64,000 nucleotides of DNA from an uncultured Paracoccus sp. (GTDB taxonomy: Bacteria > Pseudomonadota > Alphaproteobacteria > Rhodobacterales > Rhodobacteraceae), in NCBI GenBank assembly GCA_934533075.1, contig CAKTBJ010000001.1, forward strand, positions 157,926-221,925, in the 5' to 3' direction. Made by a program: the position numbers and the translations under genes. Below, piece by piece: positions 1 through 8,422 of this stretch (position 1 is the stretch's first letter; every line of letters begins with the position of its first letter). Below the pieces are notes generated by a model, which was not told where the DNA came from, did no database searches, and worked only from the letters and a program-made list of their open reading frames with translations.

Positions 1-1
1 G

Positions 2-1282
2 GACCTGCAACAGCGCAGTGCCGAGATGACCGCCCGCTGGCAGGCCGAGCGTGACAAGCTGGAAGGCTCGCGCCACCTCAAGGAGCAGTTGGACCGCGCC
101 CGCGCCGAACTGGATCAGGCCAAGCGCGAGGGCAATCTGGCCCGCGCGGGCGAACTGTCCTACGGCATCATTCCGGGGCTGGAAAAGCAGCTTGCCGATG
201 CGGAGGGCACCGAGGACGGCCCGATGGTCGAGGAAGCCGTGCGCCCCGAGCAGATCGCCGAGGTGGTGGAACGCTGGACCGGCATCCCCACCAGCAAGAT
301 GCTGGAGGGCGAGCGCGACAAGCTGCTGAAGATGGAGGACCAGCTTGGCCAGCGTGTCGTGGGCCAGGCCGAGGCGGTGACGGCGGTGGCCAATGCCGTG
401 CGCCGGGCGCGGGCGGGGCTGAACGACCCCAACCGTCCGCTGGGCAGCTTCCTGTTCCTTGGCCCGACCGGGGTGGGCAAGACCGAGCTGACCAAGGCCA
501 TCGCGCAATACCTGTTCGACGACGACAGCGCGATGGTGCGCATCGACATGAGCGAATTCATGGAGAAGCACTCCGTCGCGCGGCTGATCGGCGCGCCTCC
601 GGGCTATGTCGGCTATGACGAGGGCGGCGTGCTGACCGAGGCGGTGCGGCGCCGGCCCTATCAGGTGATCCTGTTCGACGAGGTGGAAAAGGCCCACCCG
701 GACGTGTTCAACGTGCTGCTTCAGGTGCTGGATGACGGGCAGTTGACCGACGGGCAGGGCCGCACGGTGAACTTCAAGCATACGCTGATCATCCTGACCT
801 CGAACTTGGGCGCGCAGGCGCTTTCGACCCTGCCCGAGGGCGCCGATTCCTCGGCGGCGCGGGCGCAGGTGATGGATGCGGTGCGGGCGCATTTCCGCCC
901 CGAATTCCTCAACCGGCTGGACGAGATCATCATCTTCCACCGGCTGACCCGCGCGAATATGGACAAGATCGTGGACATCCAGCTTGCCGGGCTGCAACGC
1001 CGGCTGGATGGCCGCAAGATCACGCTGGAGGTCAGCGACGCCGCCCGCGAATGGCTGGCCAATGCCGGTTACGATCCCGTCTTCGGCGCCCGTCCGCTGA
1101 AACGGGTGATCCAGCGCAGCCTGCAAAACGCCCTGGCCGAGATGCTGCTGTCGGGCGACGTGATGGACGGGCAGGCGATTCGCATCGACGCCGGGCCGGA
1201 GGGGCTGATCGTGGGCGACCGCGTGACGAATCTGGGCCTCGGCAGCGGGGCGGAACGGCCCAGCGACGCGCCGTTGCAATGA
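2..1282 (+). CDS. clpB: Chaperone ClpB, C-terminal part (5' end outside window)
   Basis: ATP-dependent disaggregase that works with DnaK/DnaJ to rescue aggregated proteins in the cytoplasm. The frame is open from base 2, so the gene enters from the left edge and about 427 of the usual ~860 residues are visible. Seen here are the end of the coiled-coil middle domain ([11 protein letters not shown] region), the second AAA+ module with Walker [10 protein letters not shown] and Walker [13 protein letters not shown], and the C-terminal D2-small domain ending in a long R-rich segment ([11 protein letters not shown]). A strong terminator follows, so it is transcriptionally separate from the pst operon. 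dnaK and dnaJ lie about 11 kb downstream. The family call is very secure. Confidence 0.97.
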   Translation, partial: DLQQRSAEMTARWQAERDKLEGSRHLKEQLDRARAELDQAKREGNLARAGELSYGIIPGLEKQLADAEGTEDGPMVEEAVRPEQIAEVVERWTGIPTSKMLEGERDKLLKMEDQLGQRVVGQAEAVTAVANAVRRARAGLNDPNRPLGSFLFLGPTGVGKTELTKAIAQYLFDDDSAMVRIDMSEFMEKHSVARLIGAPPGYVGYDEGGVLTEAVRRRPYQVILFDEVEKAHPDVFNVLLQVLDDGQLTDGQGRTVNFKHTLIILTSNLGAQALSTLPEGADSSAARAQVMDAVRAHFRPEFLNRLDEIIIFHRLTRANMDKIVDIQLAGLQRRLDGRKITLEVSDAAREWLANAGYDPVFGARPLKRVIQRSLQNALAEMLLSGDVMDGQAIRIDAGPEGLIVGDRVTNLGLGSGAERPSDAPLQ

Positions 1283-1300
1283 TCCCCGGCCCATGAACAC

Positions 1301-1331
1301 GCCCTCCGCCCTGACCGGCGGGGGGCTTTTT
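1301..1331 (+). terminator. Rho-independent terminator of clpB
   Basis: A 10-bp stem (GCCCTCCGCC pairing with GGCGGGGGGC, one G-T pair) with a 6-nt loop is followed directly by five T. It starts about 20 bases after the clpB stop and isolates clpB from the pst operon. Confidence 0.9.
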
Positions 1332-1365
1332 CATGCGCGGCGAAAAAGGATGCTGCGACTGCGAA

Positions 1366-1404
1366 TGTCATGAAACCGTCACGGAACCGTCGCATGATTG
1401 TCGT
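1366..1404 (+). promoter_or_regulatory. Pho box (PhoB binding array) upstream of pstS
   Basis: Four TGTCAT-like half-sites lie in exact 11-bp phase: TGTCAT at 1366, CGTCAC at 1377, CGTCGC at 1388 and TGTCGT at 1399. PhoB binds 11-bp direct repeats of this kind in the established Pho boxes. The array ends 57 bases before the pstS start, the expected place for activating the pst operon under phosphate limitation. The first two units are nearest the consensus; the last two are degenerate. Confidence 0.85.
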
Positions 1405-1461
1405 CGCGCGGGGCTATCCCGGTCGCGGGTCAACGGACCCAGACAAACAGGAGCGACTTGG

Positions 1462-2481
1462 ATGACACCCGCCAAAATCACCGTTTCGACGCTTGCCGTG
1501 CTGGCCGCCACCGCCGGCATGGGCGCCGCCCGCGACCAGATCCAGATCGCCGGGTCCTCGACGGTGCTGCCCTATGCGACCATCGTGGCGCAGGCGTTCA
1601 AGGACAATTTCGGCCTCAGTGCCGTCGTGGAAGGCGGCGGCTCGGGCGCCGGCATCAAGCAATTCTGCGAGGGCGTGGGCGACAACACCATCGACATCGC
1701 CAATGCCTCGCGCCCGATCAAGACCAGCGAGCTGGAAACCTGCCACGCCAACGGTGTGACCGAGGTGATGGAGGTCCGCATCGGCTATGACGGCATCGTC
1801 TTCGCCAGCGCCATCGACGGCCCCGACTTTGCCCTGACCCCGCAGGACGTGTTCCTGGCGCTGGCAAGGGAAATCGTCGTGGACGGCAACGTGGTCGCCA
1901 ATCCCAACACCAGCTGGGCGCAGGTGAACCCGGACCTGCCGGACCAGCCGATCCTGGCCTTCATCCCCGGCACCAAGCACGGTACCCGCGAAGTGTTCGA
2001 GGAAAAGCTGATGCATGCCGGCTGCGAGGCCAGCGGCGCGCAGGAGGCCTTTGCCGCCGCCGATGCCGACGCGGCCGCCGGCCGATGCGCGGCGATCCGC
2101 ACCGATGGCCTGTCGGTGGATATCGACGGCGATTATACCGAGACCCTCTCGCGGCTGGACAGCAACCGCGATGCGGTGGGCGTGTTCGGCCTGTCCTTCT
2201 ATGAAAACAACACCGACCGGCTGAAGGTGGCGCCCATCGAGGGCGTGGTGCCTTCGACGGAAACCATCGCCTCGGGCGAATATCCGGTGTCGCGGCCGCT
2301 GTTCTTCTACGTCAAGAAGCAGCACATGGAGACCGTCTCCGCGCTGAAGGACTTCGTGGAGTTCTTCGTCTCCGACGACATGGCCGGGCCGGGCGGCCCG
2401 CTGGCCGATTACGGTCTGGTGCCCGATCCGGCGCTGGCCGAGATTCAGGCCGCCGTCGCCGAACAGGTGGTGATGCAGTAA
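1462..2481 (+). CDS. pstS: Phosphate ABC transporter, periplasmic phosphate-binding protein PstS
   Basis: Captures inorganic phosphate in the periplasm and delivers it to PstCA. The chosen ATG at 1462 follows an AGGAG-like site (about 1450) and gives 339 residues beginning with a signal peptide (about residues 1-22, MTPAKITVSTLAVLAATAGM). The mature part starts with IAGSSTVLPY, the phosphate-binding loop typical of PstS; GGGSGAG and SRPIK further on are also family motifs. The open frame extends upstream to 1333, but that extension crosses the Pho box and lacks a ribosome site. First gene of pstSCAB-phoU-phoB. Confidence 0.96.
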   Translation: MTPAKITVSTLAVLAATAGMGAARDQIQIAGSSTVLPYATIVAQAFKDNFGLSAVVEGGGSGAGIKQFCEGVGDNTIDIANASRPIKTSELETCHANGVTEVMEVRIGYDGIVFASAIDGPDFALTPQDVFLALAREIVVDGNVVANPNTSWAQVNPDLPDQPILAFIPGTKHGTREVFEEKLMHAGCEASGAQEAFAAADADAAAGRCAAIRTDGLSVDIDGDYTETLSRLDSNRDAVGVFGLSFYENNTDRLKVAPIEGVVPSTETIASGEYPVSRPLFFYVKKQHMETVSALKDFVEFFVSDDMAGPGGPLADYGLVPDPALAEIQAAVAEQVVMQ

Positions 2482-2486
2482 GCGCC

Positions 2487-2513
2487 GGGCGGGGCCGCAT
2501 CCCGGCCCCGCCC
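2487..2513 (+). promoter_or_regulatory. Hairpin between pstS and pstC
   Basis: A perfect 11-bp GC-rich stem (GGGCGGGGCCG / CGGCCCCGCCC) with a 5-nt loop sits just after the pstS stop. No T tract follows, so it is more likely an mRNA-stabilising or partially attenuating structure than a full terminator. Such structures commonly allow a binding protein to be made in excess over its permeases. That role is inferred. Confidence 0.6.
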
Positions 2514-2535
2514 CCGCCTTCCGAAAGCGAGAGCG

Positions 2536-3717
2536 ATGCCTTTCATCTGGCTTTTGCCGATCCTGCTGGCGCTGGCCTGCCTGGGCTGGGCGCTTGGCCT
2601 TTGGCGTGCGCGCGCCGTGGTGGGGGGCCGGACCAGCCGCCTGCATTCGCGCCCGCCCTATCACGCGGCGATGGTCGCGCTGGCCACCGCGCTGCCGCCT
2701 CTGGCGCTGGCGATCCTGTGGGGCCTGCTGGCCGGCAAGGCGCCGCCCGCGCTGGTGCTGCTGGGTCTGGCGCTGGCCGGCATGGCGCTGGCCGCCAGCC
2801 GCATTGCCCCGGATCTCCGCGCCCGCAACCATGTCGAGCAGGCGATTCGCGCCGGCCTTCTGGCCTGCTCGCTGATCGCCATCGCCACCACCGCCGGCAT
2901 CGTGCTGTCGCTGGTGTTCGAGAGCGCCCACTTCTTCCGCCTTTACCCGTGGCACGATTTCCTGTTCGGCACGACCTGGCTGCCCGCCTTTTCCGGCGGG
3001 TCGGAGCTGGGCATCCTGCCGCTGCTGTGGGGGACGCTGTATATCTCGGCCATCGCGCTGGCCTTCGCCGTGCCGGTCGGGCTGATGGCGGCGATCTACA
3101 TGGCCGATTACGCATCCCCCCGCATCCGCGGCATGGTCAAGCCGCTGATCGAGGTGCTGGCCGGCATCCCGACCATCGTTTACGGCCTGTTCGCGCTGAT
3201 GACCGTGGGGCCGCTGCTGCGCGACTGGGTGGCAAGGCCCACCGGGTTGGGCGAATCCAGCTCGTCCGTGCTGACCGCCGGGCTGGTGATGGGGGTCATG
3301 CTGATCCCCTTCGTCAGCTCGCTGTCCGATGACATCATCAACGCCGTGCCGCAGTCCTTGCGCGACGGCAGCCTCGGGCTGGGCGCGACCAGCAGCGAGA
3401 CCATCCGCAAGGTGGTCATCCCCGCTGCGCTGCCCGGCATCGTCGGCGCCGTGCTGCTGGCCGCCAGCCGCGCCATCGGCGAGACCATGATCGTCGTGCT
3501 GGGCGCCGGCGCGATGGCCCGCATCAGCCCCAACCCGTTCGAGGCCATGACCACGATCACCGTGAAAATCGTCGGGCAGCTGACCGGCGACAACGATTTC
3601 GCCTCGCCCGAGACGCTGGTGGCCTTCGCGCTGGGCCTGACGCTGTTCGTGCTGACCCTGGCGCTGAACGTCCTGGCGCTTTACATCACCCGCCGCTATC
3701 GGGAGCAATACGAATGA
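2536..3717 (+). CDS. pstC: Phosphate ABC transporter permease PstC
   Basis: Inner-membrane permease that forms the phosphate channel with PstA. At 393 residues it is longer than the ~320 of E. coli PstC because of an N-terminal extension with extra hydrophobic segments (about residues 1-95), a form common in alphaproteobacteria. The core shows the binding-protein-dependent permease pattern, including LIEVLAGIPTIVYGLFAL and the EAA-type loop around SLGLGATSSETIRKVVIPAA. The ATG at 2536 is preceded by a weak GAGAGC site. The stop overlaps the pstA start by ATGA, suggesting coupled translation. Confidence 0.95.
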   Translation: MPFIWLLPILLALACLGWALGLWRARAVVGGRTSRLHSRPPYHAAMVALATALPPLALAILWGLLAGKAPPALVLLGLALAGMALAASRIAPDLRARNHVEQAIRAGLLACSLIAIATTAGIVLSLVFESAHFFRLYPWHDFLFGTTWLPAFSGGSELGILPLLWGTLYISAIALAFAVPVGLMAAIYMADYASPRIRGMVKPLIEVLAGIPTIVYGLFALMTVGPLLRDWVARPTGLGESSSSVLTAGLVMGVMLIPFVSSLSDDIINAVPQSLRDGSLGLGATSSETIRKVVIPAALPGIVGAVLLAASRAIGETMIVVLGAGAMARISPNPFEAMTTITVKIVGQLTGDNDFASPETLVAFALGLTLFVLTLALNVLALYITRRYREQYE

Positions 3718-5018
3718 GTCGCCCCTCGCTGCTGGTGCCCGATCCGCGCACCCGCGCCCGCAATCGCGCCGAGGCCCGCTTCCGCGCCTATGGCGTCGGC
3801 GCGATCGTCATCGCCCTGATGGCGCTGTGCTTTCTGCTGGCGACGGTGCTGCGCGACGGCGTGTCGGGCTTTTACCAGACCTATGCCGAAATCCCGGTGC
3901 ATCTGGATGCCGAACGGCTGGACCCCAACGGCGCCCGCGATCCCGCCGACCTGCGCAAGGTCACCACCATCGGCTACAACCGGCTGCTGGCCGGGGCGCT
4001 GGCCGGTTGGGTGACCGAGAATCAGCCGGGTATCGAGGGGCTGACCGACAGCGACCTCAGCCGCTTCTTCTCGAACCGGGCCGGGGTGGTGCTGCGGGAT
4101 CGGGTGCTGGCCGATCCCGGCCTGATCGGCCAGACCGTGACCCTGCCGCTGCTGACCTCCTCGCGCGTCGACGGGGTGTTCAAGGGCCGGGTCACGGCGG
4201 AATCCGCCGCGCGCGATTCGCGGACCTCGCCGGCGCAGGTGGCGCTGGCGCAGGCGATGCGCGACCAGGGCGCGCTGGACACGCGGTTCAACTGGGCCTT
4301 CCTGACCGCGCTGGACGGCGCCGACGACCAGGCCGAGACGGCCGGCCTCGGCACGGCGATCATCGGCTCGGCCTATATGATGGCGGTGGTGCTGGCGCTG
4401 GCTTTGCCCATCGGCGTGGCGGCGTCCATCTATCTGGAAGAATTTGCACCGAAAAACCGGCTGACCGACGTGATCGAGGTCAATATCGCCAACCTCGCGG
4501 CGGTGCCTTCCATCGTGTTCGGCATCCTCGGGCTGGCGGTGTTCATCAATCTGGTGGGCCTGCCGCGATCCGCCCCCATCGTCGGCGGGCTGGTGCTGGT
4601 GCTGATGACCCTGCCCACCATCATCATCACCACCCGCGCGGCGCTGAAATCGGTGCCGCCCAGCATCCGCGACGCGGCGCTGGGGGTCGGGGCCTCGCGC
4701 ATGCAGGTGGTCTTCCACCATGTGCTGCCCTTGGCGATGCCCGGCATCCTGACCGGCACCATCATCGGGCTGGCGCAGGCCCTGGGCGAGACCGCGCCCC
4801 TGCTGCTGATCGGCATGGTGGCCTTCGTGCCCTCCTACCCGGAGAGCGTGATGCAGCCCGCCACCGCCCTGCCGGTGCAGGTCTATCGCTGGACCCAGCA
4901 GGCCGACCCCGCCTTCTTCGAGCGCGCCTCGGCCGCGATCATCGTGCTGCTGGCCTTCCTCATGTGCATGAATTTGCTGGCCATCTGGCTGCGCCGCCGC
5001 TTTGAACGGCGCTGGTAA
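3714..5018 (+). CDS. pstA: Phosphate ABC transporter permease PstA
   Basis: Second permease of the phosphate channel. It has 434 residues, well above the ~296 of E. coli PstA. The excess is a hydrophilic stretch between the first membrane segment (about residues 24-46) and the rest, roughly residues 50-210, which would be periplasmic and corresponds to the N-terminal region (DUF3333 type) seen in alphaproteobacterial PstA. The core carries [16 protein letters not shown] and the permease loop at [20 protein letters not shown]. It starts inside the pstC stop (ATGA). Confidence 0.94.
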   Translation: MSRPSLLVPDPRTRARNRAEARFRAYGVGAIVIALMALCFLLATVLRDGVSGFYQTYAEIPVHLDAERLDPNGARDPADLRKVTTIGYNRLLAGALAGWVTENQPGIEGLTDSDLSRFFSNRAGVVLRDRVLADPGLIGQTVTLPLLTSSRVDGVFKGRVTAESAARDSRTSPAQVALAQAMRDQGALDTRFNWAFLTALDGADDQAETAGLGTAIIGSAYMMAVVLALALPIGVAASIYLEEFAPKNRLTDVIEVNIANLAAVPSIVFGILGLAVFINLVGLPRSAPIVGGLVLVLMTLPTIIITTRAALKSVPPSIRDAALGVGASRMQVVFHHVLPLAMPGILTGTIIGLAQALGETAPLLLIGMVAFVPSYPESVMQPATALPVQVYRWTQQADPAFFERASAAIIVLLAFLMCMNLLAIWLRRRFERRW

Positions 5019-5034
5019 GACAAGGACAAGACCC

Positions 5035-5799
5035 ATGACCCCGGAAACCAAGGTCAGCGCCCGCGCCGTTCAGGTCTGGTATGGCGAGAAACAGGCCATC
5101 CGCGACGTGGATATCGACATCCGGAACCAGACCGTGACCGCCTTCATCGGCCCCTCGGGCTGCGGGAAGTCCACCTTCCTGCGCTGCCTGAACCGGATGA
5201 ACGACACGGTGCCTTCGGCGCGAATCGCCGGGCAGATCCTGCTGGACGGCGAGGACATCTACGACCGCCGCGTGGACCCGGTGCAGTTGCGCGCCCGCGT
5301 CGGCATGGTGTTCCAGAAGCCGAACCCCTTCCCGAAGTCGATCTACGACAACGTGGCCTATGGTCCCCGCATCCACGGCCTTGTCCGCAACCGGGCCGAG
5401 ACCGACGAGGTGGTGGAAATCGCCCTGCGCGGCGCCGCATTGTGGGATGACGTGAAGGACCGGCTGCACGAATCGGGCACCGGCCTGTCGGGCGGCCAGC
5501 AGCAGCGGCTTTGCATCGCCCGCGCCGTGGCCACCCGCCCCGAAGTGCTGCTGATGGACGAGCCTTGCAGCGCGCTCGACCCCATCGCCACCAGCCAGAT
5601 CGAGGAGCTGATCGACCAGTTGCGCGCCGAGTTCGCGGTGGTCATCGTGACGCACTCGATGCAGCAGGCGGCGCGGGTCAGCCAACGCACGGCTTTCTTC
5701 CATCTGGGCAATCTGGTGGAATTCGGCGAGACCGACGACATCTTCACCAATCCGCGCGATCCGCGCACGGAAAGCTATATCTCGGGCCGCATCGGCTGA
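5035..5799 (+). CDS. pstB: Phosphate ABC transporter ATP-binding protein PstB
   Basis: ATPase that powers PstSCA phosphate uptake. The start at ATG 5035 is preceded by an AAGGA site and gives 254 residues, normal for PstB. Visible motifs are Walker [10 protein letters not shown], the signature LSGGQQQR, Walker [14 protein letters not shown] and the switch histidine in VTHSMQQA. The ORF can be read upstream to 5002, but that would overlap pstA and add an unrelated segment. It lies 16 bases after pstA and 15 before phoU. Confidence 0.97.
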   Translation: MTPETKVSARAVQVWYGEKQAIRDVDIDIRNQTVTAFIGPSGCGKSTFLRCLNRMNDTVPSARIAGQILLDGEDIYDRRVDPVQLRARVGMVFQKPNPFPKSIYDNVAYGPRIHGLVRNRAETDEVVEIALRGAALWDDVKDRLHESGTGLSGGQQQRLCIARAVATRPEVLLMDEPCSALDPIATSQIEELIDQLRAEFAVVIVTHSMQQAARVSQRTAFFHLGNLVEFGETDDIFTNPRDPRTESYISGRIG

Positions 5800-5814
5800 G
5801 CGCAGGAGCGTATC

Positions 5815-6528
5815 ATGTCCCCCAAAGACCCCCATATCATGACCGCCTTCGACCGCGACCTGGATTCCGTGCAGGCGCTGGTGCTGAAGATGGGCGGCAT
5901 GGTCGAGGCCGCCATCGTCGAATCCGCGCAGGCGCTGGAGCATCGCGACAGCGACCTTGCCGATGCGGTGCGCGACCGCGACCGCGCCATCGACGCGCTG
6001 GAGATGCAGATCAACACCGAGGCCGCGCGCATCATCGCCATCCGCGCGCCGCGCGCCACCGACATGCGCATGGTGCTGTCGATCATCAAGATCGCCGGCT
6101 CGCTGGAGCGGGTGGGCGACTACGCCAAGAACAACGCCCGGCGCAGTCAGGTGCTGACGGGCATGCCGGTGATCGAGGGCGCGGCGCCCGCCATCCGCCG
6201 CATGTCGCTGGCGGTCGAGCGGATGGTGCGCGACGCGCTGGACAGCCATATCCGCCGCGATGCCGAGCTGGCCGAGGATGTGCGCCTGCGCGATCTGGAA
6301 GTCGACCAGATGTATAACGCCCTGTTCCGCGAGTTCCTGACCTACATGATGGAGGACCCGCGCAACATCACCGCCTGCATGCACCTGCATTTCATCGCCA
6401 AGAACATCGAGCGCATGGGCGACCATGCCACCGCCATCGCCGAGCAGGTGATCTATCTGGTGCAGGGCGAGCTGCCCGATGAGCCGCGCCCGAAAAGCAG
6501 CTCGGTCGCGCGGGACGACGGGCAATGA
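5815..6528 (+). CDS. phoU: Phosphate transport system regulator PhoU
   Basis: Negative regulator linking Pst activity to the PhoR/PhoB system. The 237-residue all-helical protein contains two PhoU repeats: the first around residues 15-100 (VLKMGGMVEAAI ... RAPRATDMRMVLSIIKIAGSLERVGDYAKN) and the second around 115-215 (ending IAKNIERMGDHATAIAEQV). The (E)RxGD metal-binding motif occurs in both repeats. An AGGAG site precedes the ATG. The stop overlaps phoB by ATGA. Confidence 0.96.
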   Translation: MSPKDPHIMTAFDRDLDSVQALVLKMGGMVEAAIVESAQALEHRDSDLADAVRDRDRAIDALEMQINTEAARIIAIRAPRATDMRMVLSIIKIAGSLERVGDYAKNNARRSQVLTGMPVIEGAAPAIRRMSLAVERMVRDALDSHIRRDAELAEDVRLRDLEVDQMYNALFREFLTYMMEDPRNITACMHLHFIAKNIERMGDHATAIAEQVIYLVQGELPDEPRPKSSSVARDDGQ

Positions 6529-7214
6529 CGGCGCTGACCCCCCGCGTTCTGGTGGTCGAGGACGAGGGCGCCCAGCGCGAGATGCTGCGCTATAACCTCG
6601 AAGCCGAAGGCTTCTCGGTCCGCGTGGCCGAGGATGGCGACGAGGCCCTGCTGATGCTGGCCGAGGAGGCGCCCGACGTGATCGTGCTGGACTGGATGCT
6701 GCCGCATGTCTCCGGCATCGAGATCTGCCGGCGCATCAAGTCCGATCCGCGCAGCCGCGCGATCCCGGTGGTGATGCTGTCGGCGCGCGGCGACGAGACC
6801 GACCGCGTGCGCGGGCTGGAGACCGGCGCCGACGATTACGTGGTGAAGCCCTATTCGGTGAACGAGCTGATCGCCCGGCTGCGCACCCAGCTGCGCCGGG
6901 TCCGGCCCGCGACGCTGGGCGAAAAGCTGGTGCATGAGGACATTATCCTCGACCCGCTGGAGCATCGCGTGCATCGCGGCGCCCATACGCTGCATCTCGG
7001 TCCCACCGAGTTCCGCCTGCTGGCCACTTTGATGGAGCGCCCCGGCCGGGTCTGGACGCGCGAGCAGTTGCTGGATCGGGTCTGGGGCCGCGACATCCAT
7101 GTGGACATGCGCACCATCGACGTGCATGTGGGCCGGCTGCGCAAGGCGCTGATGGCCCACGGCGCCGCCGACCCGATCCGCACCGTGCGCGGCGCGGGCT
7201 ATTCGCTGGGCTAG
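6525..7214 (+). CDS. phoB: Phosphate regulon response regulator PhoB
   Basis: OmpR-family transcription factor activating phosphate-starvation genes through Pho boxes such as the one at 1366-1404. 229 residues: receiver domain at 1-120 with phospho-acceptor Asp in VIVLDWMLP, conserved Lys in VVKPYS and switch Thr/Ser in VVMLSARG; winged helix at about 130-229 (LGPTEFRLLATLMERPG, then RTIDVHVGRLRKAL). It ends the operon. The sensor kinase phoR is not adjacent and not elsewhere in the window. The stop shares CTAG with the convergent hydrolase gene. Confidence 0.95.
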   Translation: MTALTPRVLVVEDEGAQREMLRYNLEAEGFSVRVAEDGDEALLMLAEEAPDVIVLDWMLPHVSGIEICRRIKSDPRSRAIPVVMLSARGDETDRVRGLETGADDYVVKPYSVNELIARLRTQLRRVRPATLGEKLVHEDIILDPLEHRVHRGAHTLHLGPTEFRLLATLMERPGRVWTREQLLDRVWGRDIHVDMRTIDVHVGRLRKALMAHGAADPIRTVRGAGYSLG

Positions 7215-7885
7215 ACGATCCGCGCCTCCAGCACCGGCAGGCCCTCGACCTCGGCGCTGATGCTGTCGCCGCGGGTCAGGGCGGCCACGCCGGCGGGGGT
7301 GCCGGTCATCACCAGATCGCCCGGCCCGATGTCGTAGAGCGTGGCCAGGAAGGCGATCAGCTCGCCCTCGTCGAAGATCATGTCCGACAGTCGCCCCTGC
7401 TGGCGCGGCGTGCCGTTGACCTTGAGGCCGATCCCCGGCCCGGCGGGCGCGCGCGACAGCGGTGCGATGATCGCGGCATGGTCGAAATCCTTGGCCACGT
7501 CCCAGGGCCGGCGCTTGTCCTTGGCCACCGCCTGAAGGTCGCGCCGGGTCAGGTCCAGCCCCACGGCGCGGGCGATGACGGCCTGCGCCGCCTCGGCGGG
7601 GGCGGTGCCGGCGGGGACGGGCCGGCCGATGGCGAGGACCAGCTCGACCTCGTGATGCAGGTCCTCGGTGCCGGGCGGGAAGGGAATGTCGCCCGGCGCG
7701 CTCAGCGACAGGGGGGTTTTCGTGAAGAAGAACGGCGCGCTGCGGTCGACGGCATTGCCCATCTCGGCGGCGTGCTCGGCATAGTTGCGGCCGATGCAGA
7801 AGATGCGCCGCACCGGAAACAGGGCCGATTCGCCCGTAATCGGCAGGGCGGCTTGCGGTTCGGGCGGGAAAACATAGTCGGTCAC
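7211..7885 (-). CDS. Fumarylacetoacetate hydrolase (FAH) family protein
   Basis: A 224-residue single-domain FAH-fold protein. The family includes fumarylpyruvate hydrolases, oxaloacetate tautomerases/decarboxylases and acylpyruvases; the exact substrate cannot be read from the sequence. Seen: IFCIGRNYAEHAAEMG near the N-terminus, the metal-ligand acidic region HHEVELVLAIGRP, and the C-terminal GDLVMTGTPAGVA, all family hallmarks. It starts with GTG behind a GGAGG site. It is monocistronic and converges on phoB with a 4-base stop overlap (CTAG). Confidence 0.9.
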   Translation of the reverse strand: MTDYVFPPEPQAALPITGESALFPVRRIFCIGRNYAEHAAEMGNAVDRSAPFFFTKTPLSLSAPGDIPFPPGTEDLHHEVELVLAIGRPVPAGTAPAEAAQAVIARAVGLDLTRRDLQAVAKDKRRPWDVAKDFDHAAIIAPLSRAPAGPGIGLKVNGTPRQQGRLSDMIFDEGELIAFLATLYDIGPGDLVMTGTPAGVAALTRGDSISAEVEGLPVLEARIV

Positions 7886-8374
7886 GCGGGGTTCCTCCGG
7901 CTGCTTGGCCCCATATCAGGGCGCCTGTGGCGGCTTGTCCAGCCTGCGGCGCGGTTATTGTCGGCGTGGATGAAGGCCGGTGTCCGGGGCTGGCGGGTCG
8001 CTTGCCGGTCGTCTTGCGGATCGCGCGGTCCCGGACGGTGTTCCGTCTCGTGACGGCTGATCGACCCGGCCCGGCTTTGCCGCCACCCATGCCGGGGCGC
8101 CACGACCTCCGGTCGCGGGATTGTGGCCCGCTTGCCGCCTGCGCCGGAGGCCGCGCGGTCCGCCATGCGGCATCGGCTTGCCTGCCCGTCATGCCGGAAG
8201 CCGGCCGAAGGGACGAACAGGGCCTGCCCTTGCCTGCGACCTGCCCGCCGACTGCCGAGGGGATCATGCAATCCCGGACGAAATTGCCTTCCGACCGCTG
8301 CCCCGCCAGCTCCCGCCGGCTGTATCCGAAGCCATGCCGGGGCGGATTGTGGGGGCGGGCGCATCGGGCGGTGC
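7886..8374. other. Gene-free stretch between the FAH hydrolase and petC
   Basis: About 490 bases of high-GC sequence. Open frames exist on both strands (for example 7927-8379 plus and 7882-8364 minus), but their translations are Arg/Pro/Ala-rich with no recognisable domain and look like frame noise. No tRNA, repeat or clear promoter was recognised, apart from whatever drives the FAH gene at its left edge. It may hold a remnant gene or an untranslated RNA. Confidence 0.5.
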
Positions 8375-8379
8375 GATAA

Positions 8380-8406
8380 AAAAGGGCGCCCGAGGGGCGC
8401 CCTTTT
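8380..8406 (-). terminator. Terminator of the petABC operon
   Basis: A perfect 12-bp stem (AAAAGGGCGCCC / GGGCGCCCTTTT) with a 3-nt GAG loop lies 17 bases past the petC stop. Read on the minus strand it ends in a run of six T. It also has four T on the plus strand, so it could act in both directions. Confidence 0.93.
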
Positions 8407-8422
8407 ACCGGGTCGGGCCGGA

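Noticed and set aside
7927..8379. 150-residue frame with a CPACG-like start in the gap beside petC
   Set aside because: Only one Cys pair, Arg/Pro-rich remainder, no ribosome site and an equally long frame on the other strand; not supportable as a gene.
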